Of a stretch of 64,000 bases of DNA, positions 35,408 through 44,927 are shown piece by piece. Each line of letters begins with the position of its first letter. Position 1 is the first letter of the stretch. The position numbers were made by a program, and so were the translations under genes. Location: assembly GCF_029635795.1 (NCBI RefSeq), contig NZ_CP114280.1, positions 4,278,001-4,342,000 of the forward strand, written 5' to 3'. The notes under the pieces were generated by a model. That model saw nothing but the letters and a program-made list of their open reading frames with translations. It was not told the origin of the DNA and made no database searches. This stretch comes from Dickeya lacustris. Lineage in GTDB: Bacteria; Pseudomonadota; Gammaproteobacteria; Enterobacterales; Enterobacteriaceae.

Positions 35408-36440
35408 TTACCGCTCCACTTTAGCCAGGCCAGGTTGATTGCCGGGAAACGGTGAAGCTGCATTCATAAATTGCGTTACCTGTTTCAGTGACTGCCACAG
35501 GTACCGGCACTGATGGTTCCGCGTTATTGTTTCGTGTAACGACAACCACAGCCGCTCTATCGGATTCAGCCACGGCGAATAGGTCGGCAGAAACAACAGC
35601 TGGAACTTGCTGTTCTCCGCCAGCCAGCGCTCCACTTTGTGGCTTTTATGGATGATGTCGTTATCAACCACCAACGTAATGGTTTTCGCCCGCCGGTATG
35701 TGCGTTGTAATGCCTCTAACAGTTTGATAAATAAATCAGAACTCTTGATGTTGCCACTAACGTAGGAGACTCGGCCCGTCCCCGAATGCAGTGCGCCAGC
35801 CAGATAATGTTTCTGGTTCTGTCCCGGCGTGGCGATACGCTTCTGCTGCCCTTTGGGCATCCAGTCGGCACCGATTTTCGGGTTCAGGTCGATATCGACT
35901 TCATCCTGATAAAACACAGGATTAGCCGCTGAGCACTGAGCCAGCGCCTGCTCGATGGCAAGCCGCTTTTCATCATAATACGGGTCCCTGATTTTCAGCG
36001 TCGGTGCGGCCCTGCGCCAGACCATACCGGCCTGTTTGAGGTATCGGTGCAGGGTGGAACGGTGAAGCGTCACGTCAAAAAGCCGGTTGACGATACGGGT
36101 TAGTAACTCCGTACTCCAACGGGAGCGCAGCCAGCCGAAATCCTTCGGCGACCGTTGAACCAGCAAGGGAAGCACTCGCTGGATATCGGTGACCGGCCAG
36201 CAAGGCGCACGACCGGGCCTGAGGCTCTTTAGTCCTTCAACACCCTGCAAAGTAAACCCGTTTATCCATCTTCCGACGGATGAACGCGCAGCACAGAGCA
36301 GTCTGGCAACTTCGGTGACGGTTATTCCCGATGCAACATCAACATGGCAATGAGAGTCGTCTGGAATAATTTTTATCGCGGGTTTGTTGGGCTTCTTTGC
36401 ACATCAGTTGTCGTTCTTCATCAGGGATTGCTGCTATGAT
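35408..36440 (-). pseudogene. IS630-family transposase with frameshifted N-terminus
   Basis: The open part (35408-36250) encodes 280 residues of an IS630/Tc1-like DDE transposase: FYQDEVDIDLNPKIGADW holds the first Asp, LVVDNDIIHKSH the second and SPWLNPIERLWL the Glu. Reading upstream on the minus strand, the missing N-terminal helix-turn-helix is visible in other frames: KEAQQTRDKNYSRRL, then LIAMLMLHRG and TVTEVARLLCAARSSVGRW. At least two frame changes lie between 36251 and about 36350. The transposase is therefore inactive unless rescued. Terminal repeats were not identified. Confidence 0.75.
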
Positions 36441-36802
36441 CGGCATCGCTCAGTCCGGTTGGTGATTTGTGATGTTTGGCGATTGAAAAGACTCGCTCAA
36501 CTCGGACTGAGTTCCCTTCAAGTGATCTACTATTTTTTTGCGAAGCTATTTAGTGGACAGCAATTGGTGGTTGATCGTGTAAGCGAGTGCAGCTCATAGC
36601 TAATGTGAGCACGAGCGTTTGATTAGTCGCAATTAATCTTGGTAAAAACCGGCGCTGATTGCAAGCACGGGGAGTTTCGATTGCGAACCGCTGCAACTAT
36701 GTTTACATAAATAGAAATAGTTTAGTCACGATAGAACAAGGAGAGGCATCTTATGTTGGCGCGTATGCCCCTCCACTAGTAAATTATGTAGTCGGCAAAT
36801 TC
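36441..36802. other. Non-coding stretch between the IS630 remnant and the PI-PLC gene
   Basis: I see no gene. The first 150 bp may contain the outer end of the IS630 element. The rest grows AT-rich towards the end of the PI-PLC gene. Confidence 0.4.
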
Positions 36803-38542
36803 TCAATTGATCGCATCAAGATCCACCAACTCGACATGCGAAGAATTCCAATTGTTATTTATAATTGTCAATATTAGCGATGAAATGTGGTTTGATATTG
36901 AATCATTGTTAAGTATTGGGAAATCCATAGCAATAATTCCTTTCCACTGATTCTCGTTTTTTCGTAAAAAATCATACAACCATGGATTGATTTTATTTGA
37001 AAAATTCTCCGGTCCGTTTGGTGTGGGAGTTCCCTCATATCCGCTGGAAAAATTCATAATAAGGTTTTTATTATATTTTTCATCATGTGAAAGGAGTTTT
37101 TTTATTGCTTCTTTTTTTTGTTCTAATTCAGTTGGATTGTATAGGTCTTGGACGGCTAGCGTGCATTCGCCATTAATTAAAAAAAATGCCGAATTGTCTT
37201 TCCAGCCAGAGTACGCATTTATTCCTAACTCCCTCGTTCCTGAGTCGAATCGTCTAATGAGGACAATTTTTTTTCGAGCGTCTTTTAGTTTAGGAACTGT
37301 TGTTTCTTGGTAGAAAAGTTCGCAATATTTGTTGTTTATATAATAGCTATTTAAAAAAATGGTGCAGAAATTTGGATTTTTATCACCTTCTTCCTTTAGG
37401 CTCATTATGATTGTTTCAGATGGGTTCCTCTCGATAAATTGAGCCACTTCATCAAGTACCTCATCCATAGAAATGTGCTGATATATAGGCCCGTGGTAAA
37501 CAAGTAGCTCGCCAGTGGGGCTAACGGCACATCTAATATCAAGGAATCTGACCCCTAGGTTTAGCTGGGAGGTAATCCCATAATTTTGACATTTGGAGAA
37601 TGTGTTTTGAGCGTAAAGTGCGCAACTATCATGTGTACCTGGGATGCATAATTCGTATAAATATTTCTCATCGCACAGATTACTCATCCATGATTCCAAA
37701 TTGCGGCTTAGAAATACGAAGCCATAGTTTGGCGATGAATTTGTGCAACATATAAATGCTTTTATATCATTTGAAATATAAACTTGAAATAAATTGTCAT
37801 AATGCGCGGTCATGGCGTCCCAGATGATCGGGCCGAGCGTACCTACCCCAATTTTATTCTCGCCAGCTAGAGGATTGGAGAATGAGAAGGCAATATTTTT
37901 TGTGATTGTTTTATATGTGGCATACCCGGAACATCCGGTTACGGCATAATTTTTTTCATAGCATTGAACCGTTCCAATATGCCTGTTTGGAATACTTTTT
38001 GGCCAGCACTGGCCATCGCCAACTCCACCTGTATCAAACCAATCATCAAAATAAGTTAGCTCTAGGCCGGAGTAGTTGAGAATAGTTAGATTAACTGCAT
38101 GAGACTTACTCGTCTTTTGAAAGTTAATACAAGAGGTCAGAATGATTTTTGCGTTATTCGTTGAGGATTCTGTGCATTGGGCAATAGCCGAATATGTATC
38201 TGATATTTTAGCAAAGAAAATTTTGTAATCATGATCGCCCATATCGGCCCACGTTTTATCCCCATTGCTACCGATACCTACTTTGTTATTCCCGACTGAT
38301 GGATTTGAAAAGGCTATTGTTATCTCTTCATTTTCTGCTTTGTAAACAACATATCCCGAGCAACCCACTGGTGAATAATCTTTTTCGCAGCATTGAATAA
38401 TTGCTTCAGTGTCATTTGCAATTAATTTTGGCCATTCATAATTATCAGATAGTCGGCCCGAATCAAACCAGTGTCTTGAGTAATTTAAGTCTCTTCCGCT
38501 TATGTTTGTAATATCAATATTTACAATATGTGATTTTCCCAT
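36803..38542 (-). CDS. Tandem actinoporin-like domains fused to a PI-PLC X domain, putative toxin
   Basis: 579 residues with no signal peptide. Residues 1-140 and 147-280 are two copies of one beta-rich domain: FDSG, a Trp-Pro-Lys strand, CCEKDYSPVGCSGYVVY or CYEKNYAVTGCSGYATY, and FSNP. This pattern of FxSG, GxxAxxxY and FSxP resembles the membrane-binding actinoporin fold. Residues 285-579 are a phosphatidylinositol-specific phospholipase C X domain: IPGTHDS (His304, Asp305), LDIRC (Arg337), VYHGP (His350). The His-Arg-His order and the Arg-to-His spacing of 13 match Bacillus PI-PLC. AAAGGAT precedes ATG 38542. It is second to the 220-residue gene on the same strand. A membrane-binding lipase toxin is inferred; the actinoporin assignment is by eye and needs structure comparison. 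Confidence 0.75.
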   Translation of the reverse strand: MGKSHIVNIDITNISGRDLNYSRHWFDSGRLSDNYEWPKLIANDTEAIIQCCEKDYSPVGCSGYVVYKAENEEITIAFSNPSVGNNKVGIGSNGDKTWADMGDHDYKIFFAKISDTYSAIAQCTESSTNNAKIILTSCINFQKTSKSHAVNLTILNYSGLELTYFDDWFDTGGVGDGQCWPKSIPNRHIGTVQCYEKNYAVTGCSGYATYKTITKNIAFSFSNPLAGENKIGVGTLGPIIWDAMTAHYDNLFQVYISNDIKAFICCTNSSPNYGFVFLSRNLESWMSNLCDEKYLYELCIPGTHDSCALYAQNTFSKCQNYGITSQLNLGVRFLDIRCAVSPTGELLVYHGPIYQHISMDEVLDEVAQFIERNPSETIIMSLKEEGDKNPNFCTIFLNSYYINNKYCELFYQETTVPKLKDARKKIVLIRRFDSGTRELGINAYSGWKDNSAFFLINGECTLAVQDLYNPTELEQKKEAIKKLLSHDEKYNKNLIMNFSSGYEGTPTPNGPENFSNKINPWLYDFLRKNENQWKGIIAMDFPILNNDSISNHISSLILTIINNNWNSSHVELVDLDAIN

Positions 38543-38695
38543 TATATCTATCCTTTGTTCTTGTTCAAGAAAAGCGGTATAGAAAATGAATATTCTATTT
38601 TAATAGTAGGATTAAATGCCGACCATATGATATGGATGTTTAACATTGGCCAGCTTTAAATAGCTGTAACGTTCCTGCTTACTTTAACTGGCTTG

Positions 38696-39358
38696 TTAGT
38701 ATAGCTTTTCTGTGGTTGGAAGTACTTCGCCACCTTCGCCAGACATGTGAATGGTGGGGCCAATATATCTCTGCTGAGATGATTGCTCGTCTTTCTTTAT
38801 TGTGCAATCCATTACAACGGCAAATATATTTCCAGTGACGGCGTAGTCGTAATCCTTATTGAAAATAGTCCCTTTATATTTTAAAACATTCAGTTGATTG
38901 GAGAGTTCTAGCATTTTTTCGACAATTAAATCTTGAGATTTTTCTGTTAAACCCCATTTTTCCATTGTATGTTTTGTTTCTTCATATGAGGCTTTGGCTG
39001 ATCCAAAGAAAGGTAAGAAACTAATTCCACCGCTAGCGGTTTTCTTAGAATTCTCTTCGTATTCGTGTCGTTTTGATGCATCCAAGAGACTTTTAATCAA
39101 TTCGTTCATCGTTTGTATACCAGCCGGTGTTATGCATTGCAGTTTTATTTCGAAATCTACATCAATTACAGCGTGAGGAGGGACTGTGTAGGTTACGCCT
39201 GAGCATTGACCTTGGCCATATGTGTTGATTGTTATGCCATTAGATGCTGAATCGCCAACTGATAATTGTACTTTCACTAATGGGGATGGGTGAATAAAAT
39301 CATCATAATCTATGGTTTCAAGATGAAAAGTTGAGTTTATTTTCTTTGTCGTATTCAT
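38696..39358 (-). CDS. Unrecognised 220-residue protein upstream of the PI-PLC gene
   Basis: I do not recognise the family. The N-terminal 75 residues look beta-rich with two cysteines. Residues 78-150 are mostly charged helix (ELIKSLLDASKRHEYEENS, then SQDLIVEKMLELSNQ), interrupted by a glycine-bounded hydrophobic patch GGISFLPFFGSA at 110-121. Residues 160-188 look like a beta hairpin. No signal peptide. AGGT precedes ATG 39358. It is AT-rich like the PI-PLC gene 153 bp downstream on the same strand, so the two were probably acquired together. A hydrophobic loop between helices is compatible with a membrane-active partner or with an immunity factor; neither is shown. Confidence 0.75.
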   Translation of the reverse strand: MNTTKKINSTFHLETIDYDDFIHPSPLVKVQLSVGDSASNGITINTYGQGQCSGVTYTVPPHAVIDVDFEIKLQCITPAGIQTMNELIKSLLDASKRHEYEENSKKTASGGISFLPFFGSAKASYEETKHTMEKWGLTEKSQDLIVEKMLELSNQLNVLKYKGTIFNKDYDYAVTGNIFAVVMDCTIKKDEQSSQQRYIGPTIHMSGEGGEVLPTTEKLY

Positions 39359-39743
39359 GATTAATCTACCTATTGTGAGAACGTAAGTGAGATATGTAGT
39401 TGAATTGAAAATGTTTAATTTAAATTTTTTGGGAAATAGTTAATAATGTGGAATATTTTGTAGAGAAAATACCTAATAAGCTAATTATTTTAAGGCTTTT
39501 AATATATTGGGATGAATACTAAGCTTTGACCTTATACATGAACCATGAATAGGGTGTCAGCACATCATCTCTCGCTTTCAGTTAATAAAAAAAACGTGAC
39601 TAAAAGCAAAACATTCTACATGCTTAAAAAATATGACAAATTGCAGTATAGTATAAACGACTACGAAATCAAAATTTTCTCTGCCGTGATTGCTCTCGAA
39701 AGTCTGATTGATAATCTGCTCCCGTAGCCTTTGATGGGGTGTT
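39359..39743. other. AT-rich upstream region of the island cargo
   Basis: This is the probable promoter region of the two-gene cargo unit on the minus strand. A short frame at 39545-39727 on the plus strand (60 codons) has no ribosome binding site and resembles nothing I know. The left end of the IS3 element follows at 39744. Confidence 0.4.
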
Positions 39744-39810
39744 TGATCCTACCCACCATTAGTGGACACGCAACTAAGTGAGTAAACTCTCAAGTAAGAG
39801 GTGATTACTC

Positions 39811-40110
39811 ATGACAAAACCAGCATCAACCAGCAAAACAGCCCGTAAATAGTACACACCTGAATTCCGCAATGAGGCCCTGAAACTGGCAGAGCGTATT
39901 GGCGTCGCTGCTGCTGCTCGTGAACTCAGCCTGTATGAATCACAGCTCTATGCCTGGCGCAGCAAGCTAAAGAATGCCCATTCTTCTTACGAACGTGAGC
40001 AGGAAATGTCTGTTGAAATCGCCCGCCTTAAGCGGCAACTGGCTGAACGGGATGAAGAACTGGCCATTCTCCAAAAGGCCGCGAAATACTTCGCGAAGCG
40101 CCTGAAATGA
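39811..40110 (+). pseudogene. IS3-family OrfA with internal stop
   Basis: The 99-codon frame encodes a helix-turn-helix followed by a leucine-zipper-like coiled coil ([19 protein letters not shown]), as in IS3 OrfA. The 14th codon is TAG (39850-39852) where relatives have Arg or similar before YTPEFR. The stop overlaps the orfB start (ATGA at 40107). Confidence 0.8.
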
Positions 40111-40793
40111 AGGTTGTCTTCATCGAAAAGCATCAGGCCGAGTTCAGCATCGCTGATGAGTTGCCGGAGTACAACATCAAAACCATCGCTGCCAGCCTGC
40201 GTCGTCAGGGATTATGGGCGAAAGCCAGCTGTAAATTCAGCCCGGTCAGCTACCGTGAACAGGGTCTGCCGGTATCGGAAAACCTGCTGAAGCAGGACTT
40301 TATCGCCAGTGGCCCGAACCAGAAATGGGCGGGTGACATCACTTACTTACGTACAGATGAAGGCGGGTTGTATCTGGTGCTCGACCTGTGGTCTCGTGCC
40401 GTTATTGGCTGGTCGATGTCCTCACGAATGACGGCGAAACTGGTCTGCGATGCGTTACAGATGGCACTCTGGCGGCGTAAACGCCCGAAAAACGTTATCG
40501 TTCACACGGATCGCGGCGGGCAGTACTGTTCAGCGGATTATCAGGCATTGCTGAAGCGGCACAGCCTGCGCGGCAGCATGAGCGCAACAGGTTGTTGCTA
40601 CGATAATGCGTGCGCAGAAAGCTTCTTTCATTCACTGAAAGTGGAATGCATCCACGGAGAGCGCTTTACCGACCGTGAAATTATGCGGACGACGGTATTT
40701 AATTATATCGAGTGTGATGACAATCGCTGGCGTCGTCACAGTGCCTGTGGCGGTCTCAGCCCGGAACAGTTTGAAAACGAAAACCTCGCTTAG
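40107..40793 (+). pseudogene. IS3-family OrfB transposase with internal deletion
   Basis: 228 residues. The DDE core is present: WAGDITYL (first Asp), [10 protein letters not shown] (second Asp) and [12 protein letters not shown] (Glu). Between EFSI and [10 protein letters not shown] about 50-60 residues found in complete relatives are missing, and [15 protein letters not shown] is two residues short before the conserved DLWSRA. With the OrfA stop this makes the element defective. Confidence 0.8.
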
Positions 40794-40823
40794 GGCTGTG
40801 TCCACATTACGTGGGTAGGATCA

Positions 40824-41912
40824 TGATTCTATTAACGCACTACACGACAGCGTTCGAAAGCCGTGACCGCACAGATCGGTTTTGGTGTCATAGCCCATTT
40901 TTCGTAGCGCCTTGTTGATGGTGTTCTCACTCATCGGCTTCATCGCATCATAACAGCCCGTCAGGATAAAGCCGTCATCGCCGTTAACGTCATAGGTGAG
41001 GTCTTTAAGCTCTTCTAAAATTGCCACTGCTTGTTCGCATAGGGGAACATAGTGCTTTCTGCGCATTTTAGCCCCACGGCCTGAATGTTTGATCCCTGCA
41101 ATCGTTTCACGCTGTTCAGGGATAACCCATAAGGCACTGTTAAAATCGATCTCTGACCATCGGGCAAAGCGGAGTTCACTGGAGCGAATAAATATCAGCA
41201 GAGTGAGTTTTATCGCCAGCAGGGTCAGCCTGCTACGTCCCTGATAGCCTTCAATGCGTTCCAGTAGGGCAGGTATCTCTTCCAGCTCGATAGCGGGGCG
41301 GTGCTCTGTCTGTGGTTTCTGAACCGCGCCTTCCAAATCATAGGCAGGGTTAAAGCGGATCATCTTTTGCTGGACGGCATAACGCATAATGGCAGTGGCA
41401 TATTGCTTCACCCGCATAGCGATTTCCAGATAACCCAGCTTCTCTATCTTTTTGATGGGAACCAGCAGATCGCCTGTATCCAGTTCAGCAATATCTCTGT
41501 TGCCAATATCAGGGAACAGGTAGGTTTCAAGACGGGTCCAGACAGAACGCTGATAATCTTCCGACCATGTGGTTTTGGTGGCAAACCAGTTTCTGGCTAC
41601 CGTTTTGAAAGCGCAAGTGTTGTTACGCTTTTCCTGAACGATTTTGTTGTCAGCCTGTTTTTTAGCGCTCGGATCAATTCCCGCCGCTAACAGCTTTTTG
41701 GCATCATCGCGTCGTTGTCTGGCATTCGCCAGTGAAACAGCCGGGTAGACGCCTAAAGCGAGTAATCTTTGCTTCTTTTCGAAACGATAAGACAAGCGCC
41801 AGTATTTAGATCCATTAGGATGCACTAACAGGTGCATACCAAAGCTATCAGTAAGCTTATATTCCTTCTCAAGAGATTTGGCATTTTTTACTTTGGAATC
41901 AGTTAGTGACAT
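40824..41912 (-). pseudogene. P4-type tyrosine integrase of the island, C-terminally truncated
   Basis: About 362 residues. The N-terminal DUF4102 arm-binding domain (LTDSKVKNAK, YRFEKKQRLLALGVYPAVSL) and the core and catalytic domains are present through IRSSELRFARW (Arg of the active site) and GHGFRT (His and Arg). The frame then runs into the IS3 end at SALIES and stops on a TGA created by the IS. The catalytic Tyr segment that should follow is absent, and it is not on the far side of the IS either. The gene starts about 180 bp from tRNA-Asn, the island's target. Confidence 0.88.
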
Positions 41913-42024
41913 GATTTGCCCCCTTGAGTTGTTGGTATAAGCAAAATCGAACCAGAGATACCAACGATTCTACCAACAAAAGTGGTGGGCAGTAGCGTTT
42001 TTTGGTGAACGAGGGTGAAGCTAA

Positions 42025-42107
42025 AGAAGGGGATAACCAATTGATTAAAAGCAAAAAAGCAGACGTCGGTGAACGTCTGCTTTCTTTAAATTGGCTCCTC
42101 TGACTGG
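42025..42107. repeat. Right attachment-site copy (attR-like) at tRNA-Asn
   Basis: Partner of 35217-35299. It contains the terminator of tRNA-Asn and the last bases of the tRNA gene itself. Confidence 0.8.
42049..42082 (-). terminator. Terminator of tRNA-Asn
   Basis: On the minus strand GCAGACGT...ACGTCTGC forms an eight-bp or longer stem followed by TTTTTTGC, about 12 bp after the tRNA 3' end. Confidence 0.85.
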
Positions 42108-42167
42108 ACTCGAACCAGTGACATACGGATTAACAGTCCGCCGTTCTACCGACTGAACTACAGAGGA
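42092..42167 (-). tRNA. tRNA-Asn (GTT)
   Basis: 76 nt including encoded CCA. Acceptor TCCTCTG pairs with CAGAGGA, the D-arm is TAGTTCAGTCGGTAGAAC, the anticodon loop is CTGTTAATC with anticodon GTT, and the T-arm contains GGTTCGAGTCC. It serves as the integration site of the island on its 3' side. Confidence 0.97.
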
Positions 42168-42290
42168 ATTGTTGGAACGGGGCGAATATTATCTGCGGTG
42201 TTGTTAGGTGTCAACGGGGAATATGGTTATTTCATCCCGATTGCTTGCCTTATATACAAAAACAGGCGTATGGCCGCATTTTTCAGCTAT

Positions 42291-43076
42291 TCACTTCACT
42301 GACTTTGCCGTTTGCCTGTGCTGCCAATCCTGTAACCGTTCCAGCGGTTTCTGGCGATAGAATCTACAAAAATTTTGGTATACCACAGGAAAGCGCTCGG
42401 CCAGTAACTCAGGAGCACTAAAGAAATACTCGGAGAGTACCGCAAAACACTCTGCCGGGCTGGTTACTGCATAAGCATCCATACTGGTGGCCTCTTCGCC
42501 AACCAGCTCAATTTCCTCAAGCAGTTCCGCCATTGCTGCATGGAGCGCTCGTTCCCAGTTTGCCACGTCACGTAATGGCATAGCCGGCACGCCGGAGGGA
42601 CGCTCATTTCCTCGTTTATCAAGTGTATGCGCCACTTCGTGAATCACTAAATTGAACCCTGATAAATCAAATGAATCCTGGATTTCCAACCAGTTGAGCA
42701 CGACTGGCCCTTGATCCCAGTGCTGTCCTGATTGCGTAACAGGGCCGCTGTGTACTAAACCGAATTCATCGATCCATTCGTCCTCGACCACGAATGGCGC
42801 TGGATAAATCAGCACATCATGAAACCCATCGAGCCACTCAATACCGAATTCCAGTATCGGTAAGCTAAATAGCAACGCAATTCGTTGTGCCATTAACTCG
42901 GTAAGTTTCAGATCTTGCAGTGGAATGAGCCGCTTCTGGCGCAGAAACTGTTGAGCCAGTACAGTAAGCCGTTGCTGGTCTGCGACCGTTAATGGAGCAA
43001 ACAGAGGTATTGACAGCGCAGGCTGCCAGTTGGATTCACTGTCATGGGGGGAGGATTTCCATTGCCACTTCATCAT
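42291..43076 (-). CDS. mtfA: MtfA, Mlc-titration factor / zinc aminopeptidase
   Basis: 261 residues from ATG 43076, the start that aligns with the E. coli N-terminus (MMKWQWK against MIKWPWK); an open frame to 43109 would add eleven residues. HEVAHTLD is the zinc-binding HExxH-type motif and the later Glu lies in EEIELVGE. Conserved segments [23 protein letters not shown] and [19 protein letters not shown] leave little doubt. MtfA binds the repressor Mlc and so relieves repression of the glucose PTS. As in E. coli the gene lies next to a tRNA-Asn. Confidence 0.95.
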   Translation of the reverse strand: MMKWQWKSSPHDSESNWQPALSIPLFAPLTVADQQRLTVLAQQFLRQKRLIPLQDLKLTELMAQRIALLFSLPILEFGIEWLDGFHDVLIYPAPFVVEDEWIDEFGLVHSGPVTQSGQHWDQGPVVLNWLEIQDSFDLSGFNLVIHEVAHTLDKRGNERPSGVPAMPLRDVANWERALHAAMAELLEEIELVGEEATSMDAYAVTSPAECFAVLSEYFFSAPELLAERFPVVYQNFCRFYRQKPLERLQDWQHRQTAKSVK

Positions 43077-43170
43077 GGTGTTGCTCGCTAAGTCATCACT
43101 TGAACTCAAAGGCGTCGGTTTAGGCTTGTTAACATGCCATAAAACAGGGCATCATGGTGGCCGTTTTTAC

Positions 43171-43260
43171 GGAGAGATGCCGGAGCGGCTGAACGGACCA
43201 GTCTCGAAAACTGGAGTAGGGGCAACTCTACCGGGGGTTCAAATCCCCCTCTCTCCGCCA
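43171..43260 (+). tRNA. serU: tRNA-Ser (CGA)
   Basis: 90 nt with long variable arm and encoded CCA. Acceptor GGAGAGA pairs with TCTCTCC, and the anticodon loop GTCTCGAAAAC carries CGA. The sequence matches the type of E. coli serU. The tail-fibre modules start 415 bp downstream. Confidence 0.96.
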
Positions 43261-43675
43261 TTTTCAATAAAATCATTCAGTTATAATAAACTCTTTATCC
43301 CGTACTCGCTTGCTGCTGGCGCTCATCTCGCCGATCTGTTTTTCACCTCTATTTTTATCATGCCGTGTTATTTTCAGCATTAATATTTGTTATTTTTTAA
43401 CGCGACATCACCATAAATTAATCCCTAAATTTACTGCTATTAATCATGTCTGGTAGAGTGTTTATTTTTTTTTGATATTAAAACCTGTAATAGTAATTTC
43501 TATACCGGTAGTTTTTACTGATTAATTTTATTCCTTTCGCTCATAGCACAACAGTGATTTGGGGAATATCTATTATCAACAGCCTATGATAGCACTCAAC
43601 GTGAGTTAAACGTTGATGCGCGATCCCTTTTATTGGTTTCTTAGGGGTTTATTTTTTATCAATAAGGCTTAAAAA
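43261..43675. other. AT-rich region between tRNA-Ser and the first tail module
   Basis: No gene. It probably holds the promoter of the first tail module. I saw no duplicated tRNA-Ser 3' end nearby that would mark a phage attachment site. Confidence 0.45.
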
Positions 43676-44023
43676 ATGACCGAAGAAGATATTTACCCAT
43701 TGTTAGGTAAACTGGCTAATGGCCATGTTTATGCATATGCAGTGCCGTGCTGTGATTATCATCAACACCATGAGTGCCATTCGTTTATTTTATTTTCTCT
43801 GAGTCAGGAAAATCAGTATGACGCCAGTCAGACGCTGACCGGGCAGAATATTAATCTTGCCGTGGATTGTTACGCACATACCCTTGTTGCTGCACGAAAA
43901 TTAAGGGAGCAGGTGTGGCAGGCGTTGATGGTGTTAAAACCCCGCAAGACGGAAGAGTATAATGATTTTGATGTTGAATATGACCAGTTCCGTATGACAT
44001 TAAATATCAATATCTCCCGCTAG
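43676..44023 (+). CDS. Phage tail completion/terminator-like protein (DUF3168-like), copy A
   Basis: 115 residues. The opening MTEEDIYPLLGKLANGHVYAY and the central VDCYAHTLVAARKLREQVWQ follow the pattern of DUF3168/tail-terminator proteins (short start, FSL strand, VDVY-type strand, then a helix with LR and a final TLNI strand). Such proteins close the top of phage tails. Two residues differ from copy B at 46512. It lies 79 bp before the fibre gene, with which it forms a module. There are no other phage genes around it, so its retention next to a fibre is unexplained. Confidence 0.7.
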   Translation: MTEEDIYPLLGKLANGHVYAYAVPCCDYHQHHECHSFILFSLSQENQYDASQTLTGQNINLAVDCYAHTLVAARKLREQVWQALMVLKPRKTEEYNDFDVEYDQFRMTLNINISR

Positions 44024-44927
44024 TTAAATATCGTCGTTAATTATACGTGCGTTGGCTGTTATGGCCGGGCCTTGTCGCATAACAAATAAAAGGTATAAAT
44101 TTATGTGGTATCAAAACGGGCGTCTGTCTTTATTTAATGGCAGTAAAGTCGTACTGGGAAATAAAACCGCTTTTTCAGATAAAAAGAATGGCGTGGCCGC
44201 CGGCAGTATGCTGCTGGTATTTACCGACGGTCATATACAGATTCATGAAATTGCTGCCGTCGTGTCCGATACTGAGCTGCTGTTAGCCGGTGAATACGCC
44301 GGTTGTACGCAAAGTGGCGTGCGCTATGCCATACCGGTATTTGACCAGGGTGATGACGGCTTTGACCATGCAGCGTATGTGGCGCAAATAGCGGCGATAC
44401 TGGCAGGTTATCAGTCACAACTGTCGCAATGGAAACAGGTGCTGACCGAGCGTGGCCAGGTGACGTTAACGAACGGTGCAGGGCAGAGCGTGGTGGTGAA
44501 AACGCTGCCGGATTTGACCGATGCCGTCGGGCGGATGATGGATAAAACGCTGAATGGGGCAGATATTGCGGACAAGGCGCAGTTTGTCGCCAATCTGGGA
44601 TTGAGCGATGTGGTACATAAGTCAGACCTGGCGAATCATACCCATACTGCCTCGCAAATTACCGATTTCACCGACGCGGTACGTAAGGTGCTGGTCTCGA
44701 CGCTGGCGGCCGGTCAGGGGGTGTCGTTGGCCTATGATAATGTAAATAATCAACTGATTATCAGTGCAACAGGCAATGGTGGTGGCAGCAGCGGTGGCGG
44801 CAGTGGTTACACGGTGGTGACGCGGGTAGGCGTGACGGCGAATCAGATCTTTACGTTTGCGCTGAATACAGCCGGTACGATGGATTACAGTTTTGATGCC
44901 TTTGCATTGAAAGAAGAGGCGGGGTTA
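43676..44927 (+). repeat. Tandem duplication, 5' block of module A
   Basis: Aligns base for base with 46512-47763 at a constant offset of 2836 and no gaps. It covers the small gene, the spacer and the first 274 codons of the fibre gene. Only scattered substitutions were seen up to KEEAGL, after which similarity drops sharply. Confidence 0.9.

Larger units (their letters stand above)
39744..40823 (+). mobile_element. Decayed IS3-family insertion sequence
   Basis: The ends are inverted repeats: TGATCCTACCCACCATTAGT at the left and TGATCCTACCCACGTAATGT read inward from the right, both followed by GGACAC. Total length is 1080 bp, shorter than the usual 1.2-1.5 kb. The orfA frame has an internal TAG and orfB has lost roughly 50-60 codons near its start. 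The right end abuts the broken integrase gene. No clear target duplication is left. Confidence 0.85.
35217..42107. mobile_element. Genomic island integrated at tRNA-Asn
   Basis: Bounded by the 83-bp direct repeats at 35217-35299 and 42025-42107, the latter overlapping the 3' end of the tRNA gene. A P4-type integrase gene starts next to the tRNA, as in other tRNA islands. Cargo between 36.8 and 39.4 kb is markedly AT-rich compared with the flanks. Contents from left: IS630 remnant, PI-PLC/actinoporin-like gene, 220-residue gene, IS3 remnant, truncated integrase. With the integrase broken the island is probably fixed. Confidence 0.8.

Noticed and set aside
39545..39727. 60-codon plus-strand frame in the AT-rich region before the IS3 element
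   Set aside because: No ribosome binding site, no recognisable motif, and AT-rich sequence easily leaves such frames open.
39744..40823. Target-site duplication of the IS3 element
   Set aside because: The 3-4 bases outside the two ends do not match, so the flanks have changed since insertion.
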